NCBI GenBank assembly: GCA_029960905.1
Contig: JASBVU010000004.1
Coordinates: 1-17,346 of the forward strand
Reading direction: 5' to 3'
Origin: Thermoanaerobacterium sp.
GTDB lineage: Bacteria; Bacillota; Thermoanaerobacteria; Thermoanaerobacterales; Thermoanaerobacteraceae
DNA: 17,346 bases
Part shown: piece after piece, positions 1 to 6,595 of the stretch
Position numbering within the stretch: position 1 is the stretch's first letter
How the letters are laid out: every line of letters begins with the position of its first letter
Notes under the pieces: generated by a model
Seen by the model: only the letters and a program-made list of their open reading frames with translations
Told to the model about the DNA's origin: nothing
Databases searched by the model: none
Made by a program: the position numbers and the translations under genes

Positions 1-84
1 ATGGAAAAATTTAAAAAAATAATAGGCGGACAATATAAAATGGCAAAATATCGAAATTATTTATCAACAAAAATTAATCAATAA
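1..84 (+). CDS. Possible 3' end of a plus-strand gene
   Basis: Frame 1 is open from the left edge to a TAA at 82-84 and would encode 27 residues, lysine- and tyrosine-rich (MEKFKKIIGG at the visible start). The other two forward frames stop within the first 22 bases. The first codon happens to be ATG, but no ribosome binding site can be seen, so this could be the tail of a longer gene or chance. It would converge on the suf operon. I do not recognise the product. Confidence 0.25.
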   Translation: MEKFKKIIGGQYKMAKYRNYLSTKINQ

Positions 85-112
85 AAAAAACGCCTTAACT
101 TTCGTTAAAGCG
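83..112 (-). terminator. Rho-independent terminator of the suf operon
   Basis: Read on the minus strand just after the sufU stop: a 9-bp stem (CGCTTTAAC / GTTAAGGCG, one T-G pair) with a GAAA tetraloop, followed at once by eight T residues (plus-strand A run at 83-90). Confidence 0.85.
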
Positions 113-119
113 CTTATCG

Positions 120-533
120 TTATATTATCTTTTCAAGCGTCTTCCACGCCAGCAGAGCACACTTTACTCTTGCCGGAAAGTCTGACACTCCTTGCAATAC
201 TTGTGCATCACCAAGGTCGTCTATGTCAACATCCTTTTTGTGAATCATATCTATAAATTTTTCCAGCAGCTTTAAAGCTTCTTTTTTGTCCTTTCCCTTT
301 ATGAGGTCACACATCATTGATGTAGAAGCTTGGCTTATAGCACAGCCGTGACCTACAAATGAAGCGTCTTCTATCACATCACCATTCATCTTAAGCTCTA
401 GCGTTATGTCATCACCGCAGAGAGGGTTGTGACCTCTTTCTTTTATCGTATGGTTTTCCATCTCTCTCTTATTTGGAGAATTTTCGTAGTGCTCCATGAT
501 TATCTCTGAATAAAGCTGATTCAAATCGCTCAT
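120..533 (-). CDS. sufU: SufU, zinc-dependent sulfur-transfer partner of SufS
   Basis: 137-residue IscU/SufU-fold protein. In Gram-positive bacteria SufU accepts persulfide sulfur from the cysteine desulfurase SufS, using a Zn ion to free the SufS active-site Cys. The expected ligands are present: Cys39 and Asp41 in NPLCGDD, Cys64 in GHGCAIS and Cys125 in ARVKCAL. It has the SufU-type insertion before the last Cys (about residues 80-115), which separates it from IscU scaffolds. The ATG overlaps the sufS stop by four bases (ATGA), so translation is probably coupled. It is the last gene of the suf operon and is followed by a strong terminator. Length is close to the usual size for the family. 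Confidence 0.95.
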   Translation of the reverse strand: MSDLNQLYSEIIMEHYENSPNKREMENHTIKERGHNPLCGDDITLELKMNGDVIEDASFVGHGCAISQASTSMMCDLIKGKDKKEALKLLEKFIDMIHKKDVDIDDLGDAQVLQGVSDFPARVKCALLAWKTLEKII

Positions 534-1756
534 CTAAACCACTTCCTGACATCTTTTAATCCATCTGCAAAAGCATCTACTTCGCTTTTGTCGTTGTAAA
601 CGTAGAAACTTGCCCTCACAGTTGCAGGAACACCTAAGTACCTCATGAGAAGCTGACAGCAGTGATGACCGCTTCTTACTGCTATGCCATCCTGATCAAG
701 TATCGTGGCTACATCATGTGGATGAACATTTTCCACATTGAATGATATTATACCTGTTCTGTCTTTTGCATCTTTAGGGCCGTACAATTTTACGTAGTCT
801 ATCTTAGACAATTTCTCTAAAGCGTATTCTGTAAGCTCTTGCTCATGCTTTAAAATATTGTCAAGGCCTATCTTCTCAACGTACTCTATCGCCTTCATAA
901 GGCCAAAAGCACCTTCAACATTTGGAGTACCAGCTTCAAACTTAAGTGGTGATGGTGCAAAAGTAGAGTAATCTTCAAAGACCTCGTCTATCATTTCTCC
1001 ACCGCTTAAAAACGGAGGGACATCTGACAGTAGCTCTCCTTTTATATATAGGACACCTATACCCATAGGGCCCATCATCTTATGGCCTGAAAACGCGTAA
1101 AAGTCACAACCAAGCTTATCTACATCTATCTTCATGTTTGGTATGCTTTGTGCACCGTCTATTAATACTTTAGCACCGCTTTCATGTGATAAATTCACGA
1201 TTTCGTAGACAGGATTTATTATTCCTAAGACATTTGACGAATGCTGTAAAGCGACAAGTTTAACTTTTCCATCTTTCAAAATGCTTTTAAACTCATCTAA
1301 GTCAAGCCTGGAATTTCCATCAAGGTGGACGTATTTAAGCTTTGCACCTTTTTTCTCCGCCACCATCTGCCATGGAAGGATGTTGCTGTGATGCTCGGCT
1401 ATCGTCAATACTATTACATCGCCTTCACCAATATGTTTAAACCCCCATGTATATGCCACAAGGTTTATAGACTCTGTGGCATTTCGCGTAAATACGATTG
1501 ACTCAGATGATCTGGCGTTTATAAACCTTCTTACAGCATCTCTTGCTTCCTCATAGGCCTCTGTTGACAATGCACTTAGATAATGAGGGCTTCTGTACAC
1601 ATTTGCATTGTACTCTTTGTAATACTTAGATAGCGCATCAATCACATACGTTGGCTTTTGAGTTGTTGCTGCATTGTCAAAATATATGAGCTTTTTCCCA
1701 TGTGGAGCTGTCTTTAATACAGGAAAATCTTCTTTTATCTTTAAAACATCCAGCAT
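530..1756 (-). CDS. sufS: SufS, group II cysteine desulfurase
   Basis: 408-residue PLP enzyme of aminotransferase class V that takes sulfur from L-cysteine as an enzyme-bound persulfide for Fe-S cluster assembly. Visible signatures are the N-terminal YFDNAATTQKP, His122/His123 in AEHHSN near the cofactor, the PLP-binding Lys226 in SGHKMMGP, and the catalytic Cys366 in RSGHHCCQ. The short active-site loop around that Cys is typical of the SufS (type II) group, which needs SufU or SufE as acceptor. Start at 1756: the ATG shares one base with the upstream sufD stop (TGATG), and AAGGAGG lies 11 bases before it inside the end of sufD. The downstream end overlaps sufU by four bases. Confidence 0.96.
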   Translation of the reverse strand: MLDVLKIKEDFPVLKTAPHGKKLIYFDNAATTQKPTYVIDALSKYYKEYNANVYRSPHYLSALSTEAYEEARDAVRRFINARSSESIVFTRNATESINLVAYTWGFKHIGEGDVIVLTIAEHHSNILPWQMVAEKKGAKLKYVHLDGNSRLDLDEFKSILKDGKVKLVALQHSSNVLGIINPVYEIVNLSHESGAKVLIDGAQSIPNMKIDVDKLGCDFYAFSGHKMMGPMGIGVLYIKGELLSDVPPFLSGGEMIDEVFEDYSTFAPSPLKFEAGTPNVEGAFGLMKAIEYVEKIGLDNILKHEQELTEYALEKLSKIDYVKLYGPKDAKDRTGIISFNVENVHPHDVATILDQDGIAVRSGHHCCQLLMRYLGVPATVRASFYVYNDKSEVDAFADGLKDVRKWFR

Positions 1757-2118
1757 CAGTCAGAAATCCTCCTTCCGATGTAACTTTTAACTGTCTCTTT
1801 AAGAGCATCACTGGGCAATGTGTCAATTACTGGGTTAAAGCTTGCTTCCACCATCAAAAGCTTTGCTTCTTCCATGCTTAAACCTCTTGACATCATGTAG
1901 AAAAGCTTGTTTTCATCAATTTGCCCCGCACTTGCGGAATGGTTTGCCTGAACATCATCTTCAGAACACCATAAAGCAGGTATAGCGTCAGATCTTACTG
2001 TCTTATCCAGCAGAAGGACAACCTCGCTTTCATTGCCCTTTGCCTTTCTTGCACCCCTCTTCATGTCTAAGTTGCCTCTGAAAACCGCCTTTGCCTTGTC
2101 TTTTAATGCGCCTTTCAC
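1756..2118 (-). CDS. sufD: SufD C-terminal part (frame after the frameshift)
   Basis: 120 codons from a GTG that overlaps the stop of the N-terminal piece (ATGTGA). This piece has the end of the beta-helix and the C-terminal helices of SufD, including the His in ANHSASAGQ that matches the functionally important His of E. coli SufD. Reinitiation at the GTG is conceivable, but the nearest purine-rich stretch is about 18 bases away, so independent translation would be weak. Confidence 0.6.
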   Translation of the reverse strand: MKGALKDKAKAVFRGNLDMKRGARKAKGNESEVVLLLDKTVRSDAIPALWCSEDDVQANHSASAGQIDENKLFYMMSRGLSMEEAKLLMVEASFNPVIDTLPSDALKETVKSYIGRRISD

Positions 2119-2921
2119 ATCAACATTGCTTTCTGTCCTCTCCCTATATGGTTAACCCTGTAAGACATATCATGGCTTTGATCGTAAGCTCCTAAGAATA
2201 TGGAGTTGAAGTAAGCACTACTGCTCATGCCTTCTAATTCTGCAGTCACATCATAAGCATTTACTTTTGAGCCTAAATCAATTTGCGTCCATTTTACTGT
2301 TGCATCATTTCCTGTTATTATTATATTATTGTCAAAATTTGAAGAATCATCACTGAACCTCTGAATCTTCACTATGTTTACGCTTGCTCCATCTTTCGCA
2401 ATGACGGCTGTAAGTCCATTGTGAAATCCTCTTTTGTCAGAAGCTAAATCGAAAACGACTGTCAAGTTTGATAATCTCTCTGCAATAATGAGGTTTAAAT
2501 CTATTATAGTGTCGTCATCGCCAACTGCGCTGTAGTTTATTGTAACGGGTAGCTTAACATTTGAATTTGGCAGAGCTCTTACGCTAAAGCCTGTATTGTA
2601 AAATGCCAAAACCATGTTTCTAAATTTTTCATCTACTCCAAAGTTGTGTGCCAAGGCAGACTTTATTGCGTTTAAATCGTCATCCATTAAAGTTTTTGTC
2701 AAAGGATTTACCACAAGTCCTTCTTGGGCATCATTATCAATGGCTGCACTTTTATACTCTTTATAGTATGGAATATGGACATCATCCAGCTTCACTCTTT
2801 TCCACATAGGCATTGGCACTTTTGAAAATACCTCGTAACCTTTTACTCTAAGCTCTTTCTCTCCACTTCCGCCTTCCTTTATGATATCTTGTATTGTATT
2901 GTAATCTAACGATTTAACCAT
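2115..2921 (-). CDS. sufD: SufD N-terminal part (frame before the frameshift)
   Basis: 268 codons that translate on their own from the ATG at 2921 (MVKSLDYNTI). They cover the N-terminal helical region and most of the beta-helix of SufD. The last six residues (GQKAML plus M) are out-of-frame and unlike the family. The sufB stop lies 13 bases upstream, so the start is fixed by operon spacing and the AAAGGAG site. An alternative start 18 codons upstream lies inside sufB and lacks a ribosome binding site. Confidence 0.7.
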   Translation of the reverse strand: MVKSLDYNTIQDIIKEGGSGEKELRVKGYEVFSKVPMPMWKRVKLDDVHIPYYKEYKSAAIDNDAQEGLVVNPLTKTLMDDDLNAIKSALAHNFGVDEKFRNMVLAFYNTGFSVRALPNSNVKLPVTINYSAVGDDDTIIDLNLIIAERLSNLTVVFDLASDKRGFHNGLTAVIAKDGASVNIVKIQRFSDDSSNFDNNIIITGNDATVKWTQIDLGSKVNAYDVTAELEGMSSSAYFNSIFLGAYDQSHDMSYRVNHIGRGQKAMLM

Positions 2922-2934
2922 AAAAACATCTCCT

Positions 2935-4338
2935 TTACCCAATAGTACCTTCAAGCTCAAGCTTTATAAGGCGATTAAGCTCAACGGCGTATTCAAGCGG
3001 AAGTGATTTTGCTACAGGCTCTACAAATCCTCTTACAATCATGGACCTCGCTTCATCTTCGCTTAATCCTCTAGTCATTAGGTAGAATATCTGCTCGTCA
3101 CTGATTCTTCCTACCTTTGCTTCATGCCCTATGTCAACATTGTCGTTTGAAACTTCTATTATAGGCATTGTATCTGACCTTGATATTTCGTCTATCATAA
3201 GTCCTTCACACTGTACAGATGCCTTCGCCCCTTCTGCATTAGGACCTATCCTCAAAAGTCCTCTGTAATTTGTGATTCCACCGTCTTTGGATATGCTTTT
3301 CGCCAATACTTTCGACGATGTGTATGGTGCTAAATGTATCATTTTTGAGCCCGTATCTAAATGCTGACCTTTTGCCGCAAATGTGACACCAGTGTATTCA
3401 GATTTTGCTCCCTTGCCTCTTAACACAGATGCCGGATAAAGCATCGTCTTGTGGCTGCCAAAAGAGCCTGATATCCACTCTATGACGCCGTCTTTGTCAA
3501 CTAAAGCTCTTTTCGTATTCAAATTGTAAGTATTTTTGCTCCAATTTTCGATAGTGGAATAGATAAGCCTTGCTCCTTCTTTAACAAAAAGCTCCACACA
3601 CCCTGCATGTAAATTGGATACTGCATACTGTGGTGCTGAACACCCTTCTATGAATCTTACTTCGCTTCCTCTGTCAGCTATTATAAGGGTGTGCTCAAAC
3701 TGCCCTGTCCCTGGTGCATTCATCCTGAAATATGCCTGCAAAGGCACTTCTACTTTCACATTTTCAGGCACATATACAAATGTGCCACCGCTCCATATAG
3801 CACCGTGTAGCGCCGCAAACTTGTGATCATTTGGCGTAACATTCTTCGTCATAAAATACTCCTTAATTACGTCAGGGTACTTTTTCAAAGCAGTGTCCAT
3901 GTCTTCAAATATTACGCCTTGTTTTGCAAGATTGTCTTTTATACTGTGGTACACTACTTCTGAGTCGTACTGCGCGCCAACTCCCGCAAGAGCCTTTTTC
4001 TCCGCCTCAGGAATACCAAGCCTTTCAAATGTTGAACGTATATCTTCTGGCACTTCGTCCCATGAATTTTTTAGCTTAGCATCAGGGCTTAGATATGCGA
4101 CAATGGAGTTTATGTCAAGTTGGCTTAGATCAACACCCCAAGTAGGCATTGGCTTGCTTTCATATATTTCAAGTGACTTTAAGCGAAAATCCCTCATCCA
4201 TTTAGGCTCATTTTTCCTTTCGGATATCTCCTCAACAATCTTTTTAGAAAGCCCTTTTTCTGTCTTGTACGAATACCTGACTTCGTTTTTTATATTGTAC
4301 CTGGAAAAATCTATATCATTTACGATGGTTTTCTTCAT
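2935..4338 (-). CDS. sufB: SufB, Fe-S cluster scaffold subunit
   Basis: 467-residue SufB, the core scaffold subunit of the SufBC2D complex that assembles nascent Fe-S clusters in the cytoplasm. The beta-helix domain and the conserved C-terminal section (VDIGHEAKVGRI, then EQIFYLMTRGLSEDEA) are intact. Cys377 in ASVQCEGLM matches the E. coli SufB Cys proposed to receive sulfur. I start it at the ATG at 4338 (MKKTIVND), which has AAAGGGGTG six bases upstream and gives the usual family length; a longer open frame reaching 4398 would run into sufC and has no support. sufC ends 13 bases upstream and sufD starts 13 bases downstream, so this is a tight operon. Confidence 0.96.
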   Translation of the reverse strand: MKKTIVNDIDFSRYNIKNEVRYSYKTEKGLSKKIVEEISERKNEPKWMRDFRLKSLEIYESKPMPTWGVDLSQLDINSIVAYLSPDAKLKNSWDEVPEDIRSTFERLGIPEAEKKALAGVGAQYDSEVVYHSIKDNLAKQGVIFEDMDTALKKYPDVIKEYFMTKNVTPNDHKFAALHGAIWSGGTFVYVPENVKVEVPLQAYFRMNAPGTGQFEHTLIIADRGSEVRFIEGCSAPQYAVSNLHAGCVELFVKEGARLIYSTIENWSKNTYNLNTKRALVDKDGVIEWISGSFGSHKTMLYPASVLRGKGAKSEYTGVTFAAKGQHLDTGSKMIHLAPYTSSKVLAKSISKDGGITNYRGLLRIGPNAEGAKASVQCEGLMIDEISRSDTMPIIEVSNDNVDIGHEAKVGRISDEQIFYLMTRGLSEDEARSMIVRGFVEPVAKSLPLEYAVELNRLIKLELEGTIG

Positions 4339-4351
4339 CTGATTCACCCCT

Positions 4352-5104
4352 TTATGACAGAACTTCGTCCAGTATAGACTCGTATCCTGTCTTCTCAAGC
4401 TCCTTCGCTAGATTTTTATCCCCTTCTTTGACGATTCTCCCATGTGCAAGGACAGATATTACGTCTGGCTCTAAGTAATCCAATATCCTATTGTAGTGGG
4501 TTATAATTAGTATTGACATATCTTCTGTCTTTAATTTCCTGACTGTCTCAGCAACAACCCTTAACGCATCTATGTCAAGGCCTGAATCTATCTCATCCAG
4601 CATTACAAGCTTTGGATTTAGCATAGCCATCTGCAAGATTTCACTTTTCTTCTTTTCCCCGCCAGAAAAACCTACGTTTAAGTATCTTGTCCTATACTCA
4701 GGTTTCATGTCCAGCATATCCATCTTTTCTTTCATGCTTTTTGCAAATTGTAGCATAGGCATGTTTTTATTTGTAACTGCATTTAAAGAAGTCCTTATGA
4801 AATTATCTACCGTTATCCCTGGGATTTCCTCAGGTGATTGGAACGATAAAAATATGCCTTTTTTAGCCCTTTCGTTTACCTTAAGATTTACGATATTTTC
4901 CCCTTCAAAAAGTATCTCACCGTCTGTCACTGTGTAGTGTGGGTTTCCCATTATTACATTGCAGAGGGTACTTTTCCCGCTGCCGTTAGGTCCCATAATG
5001 GCGTGTATTTCTCCTCTTTTTATAGTCAAATTAAGTCCTTTCAATATCTCCTTGCCGTCAACATCTGCTTTGACATTTTTTATTTCTAACAAATTATCCT
5101 TCAT
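4352..5104 (-). CDS. sufC: SufC, ABC-type ATPase of the Fe-S scaffold complex
   Basis: 250-residue soluble ABC ATPase that drives conformational changes in SufB-SufD during cluster assembly. It is not a transporter: no membrane partner is near. Motifs are Walker A GPNGSGKST (residues 38-46), Q-loop Gln89, a signature of the SufC type FSGGEKKK (146-153), Walker B LVMLDE (166-171), D-loop SGLD and switch His203. Start at the ATG at 5104 with GGGAG seven bases upstream. It is the first gene of the operon, in the order C-B-D-S-U. A promoter candidate lies 56-83 bases upstream. Confidence 0.96.
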   Translation of the reverse strand: MKDNLLEIKNVKADVDGKEILKGLNLTIKRGEIHAIMGPNGSGKSTLCNVIMGNPHYTVTDGEILFEGENIVNLKVNERAKKGIFLSFQSPEEIPGITVDNFIRTSLNAVTNKNMPMLQFAKSMKEKMDMLDMKPEYRTRYLNVGFSGGEKKKSEILQMAMLNPKLVMLDEIDSGLDIDALRVVAETVRKLKTEDMSILIITHYNRILDYLEPDVISVLAHGRIVKEGDKNLAKELEKTGYESILDEVLS

Positions 5105-5159
5105 ATTTACACTCCCTTTTTAATTCCTACTATTTTAATGGGATTACTTCCATGTTTTA

Positions 5160-5187
5160 ATTATACCCTAATATGAAAAAAAATCAA
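5160..5187 (-). promoter_or_regulatory. Candidate sigma-A promoter of the suf operon
   Basis: On the minus strand TTGATT (5182-5187) and TATAAT (5160-5165) are separated by 16 bases, placing transcription start near 5153 and leaving a leader of about 50 bases before sufC. I see no clear IscR or SufR box. Confidence 0.6.
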
Positions 5188-5259
5188 TAAATATATTTTC
5201 AAATTTTGGCTTTAATATACTTCCATATTATGCAAATTTTAAAAACCTCATTAGATAAC

Positions 5260-5285
5260 AAAAAAACCGAGAATAAATCTCGGTT
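5260..5285 (-). terminator. Terminator after the GroES-like gene
   Basis: Minus strand: AACCGAG / CTCGGTT 7-bp stem with a seven-base loop, followed by a run of T. The gene's TAA stop codon (5284-5286) lies inside the first stem arm. Confidence 0.85.
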
Positions 5286-5568
5286 ATATTTCATCTACAT
5301 CCACGTATTTTGCTATTATATCGTCAACAGGAATTATCAAATACTCGGTGTCGCCGTGTTTTATCATAGTGCCAGAAAATTCTTTGTATATGACTCTATC
5401 GCCTATGGATATCTCGTCTGTAGCACCGGCTGCAAGGCCTTCCACAATTCCTTCATGAAGTTTTTCTTGTGCGTTTCTGGGAATTATTATACCGCCTATT
5501 TTTTTATCCCCTTCTGTATCTTCAAGTCTTATAAGAGCATTTCCATTTACTGGTTGTATCTTTTCCAC
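5284..5568 (-). CDS. Orphan GroES (Cpn10)-like protein
   Basis: About 94 residues with the whole Cpn10 fold in order: an N-terminal strand (NALIRLED), a mobile-loop segment with a GGIII core resembling the GroEL-binding GGIVL, a central strand (SIGDRVIYKEFSG), and the C-terminal TEYLIIPVDDIIAKY. The stretch between the GIVEGLA strand and IGDRV is shorter than in housekeeping GroES, so the roof hairpin seems reduced. No groEL and no CIRCE element are nearby, so it is probably a paralogue of the genome's groES. Start uncertain: AAAGGA abuts two ATGs (5577, 5574); the GTG at 5568 has proper spacing and gives the family-like MEKIQP beginning. It lies a few dozen bases after the Trx-Grx gene in the same unit. 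Confidence 0.75.
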   Translation of the reverse strand: MEKIQPVNGNALIRLEDTEGDKKIGGIIIPRNAQEKLHEGIVEGLAAGATDEISIGDRVIYKEFSGTMIKHGDTEYLIIPVDDIIAKYVDVDEI

Positions 5569-5606
5569 ACTCATCATCCTTTCTACATTATTATTATAAA
5601 TAATTT

Positions 5607-6182
5607 TTATCCTTGGATACCTAATAGTGTATTTAATCTTGCCTTATCAAATCCTACTACTATTGTGCCGTCTATGTCCGTCTGTGGCACACCCCTTTGC
5701 CCGCTTCTTCTTACAAGCTCTTCAGCAGCACCTGGGTTTTTAGTTACATCTACTTCTCTAAACGGTATATTGTTTTGCCTTAAGTAAGATTTTGTGGCAC
5801 TGCACCACGGACATGAAGGCGATGTGTAGACAATGACCCTGTGATATTTTTTTGACCCATCGCTTGACTTTACAGGCGATGTAGAAAGTAGCTTTTCGTA
5901 ATAATCTTCTGTCTGTACACCGTAGACTATCTGCTGCACTTTTCCATCGCCGTAAGCAATTAAAGCAGGTACAGCAGTTACGCCAAACTCTGTATGCAAT
6001 CTTACATCTGATGCATTTACTGCATATACTTTTACATCTTTGTTTTTATCGCTGAATTTCTTTAAATTATCTAACGCCTCTAAACTTTTCTGAGATTTAT
6101 TGGAGTAAAACAACAGCATGAAGAAATCCGCTGACTTTTTTATGTCTTCAAATTCACTTCTATCTTTTATAAAGCTCAGCAT
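5607..6182 (-). CDS. Thioredoxin-like/glutaredoxin fusion protein
   Basis: 191 residues with two thioredoxin-fold domains. The N-terminal domain (about 5-100) has the fold pattern (FFMLLFYS, then VYAVNAS and the cis-Pro segment AVPALIAYG), but the place of the CxxC motif reads SNKSQKS, with no Cys. The C-terminal domain (about 115-190) is glutaredoxin/NrdH-like: VYTSPSCPWC with CPWC at 124-127, PFREVDV, and GVPQTDIDG. It probably reduces disulfides or mixed disulfides through the C-terminal site, with the N-terminal domain serving as binding platform; that role is inference. I start at the ATG at 6182, eight bases after AGAGG; upstream GTG and TTG codons in frame overlap or sit too near that site. 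First gene of a two-gene unit with a perfect-consensus promoter. Confidence 0.82.
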   Translation of the reverse strand: MLSFIKDRSEFEDIKKSADFFMLLFYSNKSQKSLEALDNLKKFSDKNKDVKVYAVNASDVRLHTEFGVTAVPALIAYGDGKVQQIVYGVQTEDYYEKLLSTSPVKSSDGSKKYHRVIVYTSPSCPWCSATKSYLRQNNIPFREVDVTKNPGAAEELVRRSGQRGVPQTDIDGTIVVGFDKARLNTLLGIQG

Positions 6183-6221
6183 CTGCAACACCTCTTACAA
6201 TCATATATAAATCGCGAAGTT

Positions 6222-6237
6222 ATACCCCCCAATGGTA
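6222..6237. promoter_or_regulatory. C/G-tract element in the Trx-Grx leader
   Basis: ATACCCCCCAATGGTA stands out in A/T-rich DNA, about 15-30 bases downstream of the predicted transcription start of the minus-strand gene. It resembles half of a CsoR/CstR-family operator (A/T-flanked C tract with a partial GGTA counterpart). This is only a resemblance. Confidence 0.25.
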
Positions 6238-6257
6238 GCTGGTTTAATCTACAATAT

Positions 6258-6286
6258 ATTATATTCACACTGCATTAAAATGTCAA
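6258..6286 (-). promoter_or_regulatory. Consensus sigma-A promoter of the Trx-Grx/GroES-like unit
   Basis: Minus strand: TTGACA (6281-6286), 17-base spacer, TATAAT (6258-6263), matching the consensus at all twelve positions. Expected start near 6251, so the leader before the ATG at 6182 is about 69 bases. Confidence 0.85.
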
Positions 6287-6308
6287 CTACTTAAGCATAA
6301 TGTGAAAA

Positions 6309-6338
6309 GTATAAGTTCATACAGGCTAATATATACTA
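6309..6338 (+). promoter_or_regulatory. Candidate forespore (sigma-G/F) promoter of sspH
   Basis: GTATA (6309-6313), an 18-base spacer and TATACTA (6332-6338) resemble the sigma-G pattern (GNATR and CATNNTA, with T for the first C). It lies 22 bases before the sspH start, so the leader would be short. Support is moderate and rests partly on the gene's expected forespore expression. Confidence 0.4.
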
Positions 6339-6360
6339 TCTAAGGAAAGGAGTTGTTTTT

Positions 6361-6549
6361 ATGAAATTTGAGAGAGCTGAAGAAATATACAATTCTCCAT
6401 CAAATTATGAAGTTATCTATGATGGTCAAGTAGTATGGATAAATTCTCTAAACCCAAATAAAAAATACGCTAATATCAAGTTTTTACACGACAATGCTGT
6501 CATGGACGTGCCTGTCGGTTTTTTGATCGAAGGTAAAAAATTAAACTAA
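6361..6549 (+). CDS. sspH: Small acid-soluble spore protein, H type
   Basis: 62-residue protein of the SspH family of minor SASPs, made in the developing forespore and deposited in the spore core. Family features seen: the opening MKFERAEEIYNSP (compare the RAKEI..SP of Bacillus SspH), then a short beta-type segment YEVIYDGQVVWINSLN and a C-terminal VPVGFLIEGKKLN. Length agrees with about 59-62 residues in the family. AAAGGAG stands nine bases before the ATG. It is monocistronic, divergent from the Trx-Grx unit and convergent with the hemerythrin-type gene. Its presence says the organism belongs to a sporulating lineage. The family's exact biochemical role is not known. Confidence 0.88.
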   Translation: MKFERAEEIYNSPSNYEVIYDGQVVWINSLNPNKKYANIKFLHDNAVMDVPVGFLIEGKKLN

Positions 6550-6592
6550 AAATAAGGGCAGCCTTTTTCGATTGCAGAAAATAGCTGCCCTT
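6548..6592 (-). terminator. Terminator between sspH and the DUF438 gene
   Basis: Perfect 9-bp stem AAGGGCAGC / GCTGCCCTT (6554-6562 and 6584-6592) with a 21-base loop. On the minus strand it is followed by ATTTTTAG and lies just past the stop of the DUF438 gene. On the plus strand there is no T run, so it would be weaker for sspH. Confidence 0.7.
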
Positions 6593-6595
6593 GTC

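Larger units (their letters stand above)
1756..2921 (-). pseudogene. sufD: sufD, SufBC2D scaffold subunit, split by a one-base frameshift
   Basis: SufD pairs with SufB and SufC in the scaffold complex that builds Fe-S clusters. The first frame runs from ATG 2921 (AAAGGAG five bases upstream) to a TGA at 2115 and ends ...VNHIGRGQ. The second frame, 1756-2118, carries the C-terminal SufD core (KGALKDKAKAVFRG, then ANHSASAGQIDE and FYMMSRGLS). Stepping back one base after the codon for Arg in HIGR gives HIGRRTESNVDVKG, exactly the conserved family wording, so a single A appears to be missing near 2139-2141. The span of 1166 bases is one short of 389 codons, giving about 388 residues if repaired, a normal SufD length. 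No X-XXY-YYZ slippery heptamer is seen. It may be a real mutation, a sequencing error or an unusual frameshift. The core His and the sufB/sufS junctions are intact. Confidence 0.85.

Noticed and set aside
2115..2150. Programmed -1 frameshift in sufD
   Set aside because: No slippery heptamer is found at the switch point and sufD orthologues are normally one frame, so a deletion or sequencing error is more likely. It is kept open only as a minor alternative.
3893..4342. Plus-strand open frame of 149 codons
   Set aside because: It is antisense to sufB and shows no family pattern.
5105..5160. Imperfect dyad AATCC...GGAATT in the suf leader as an IscR site
   Set aside because: The symmetry is poor and does not fit a known Rrf2-family motif that I can name.
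5206..5787. Plus-strand open frame of 193 codons
   Set aside because: It runs antisense across the GroES-like gene and part of the Trx-Grx gene, has no ribosome binding site, and its translation looks like no protein family.
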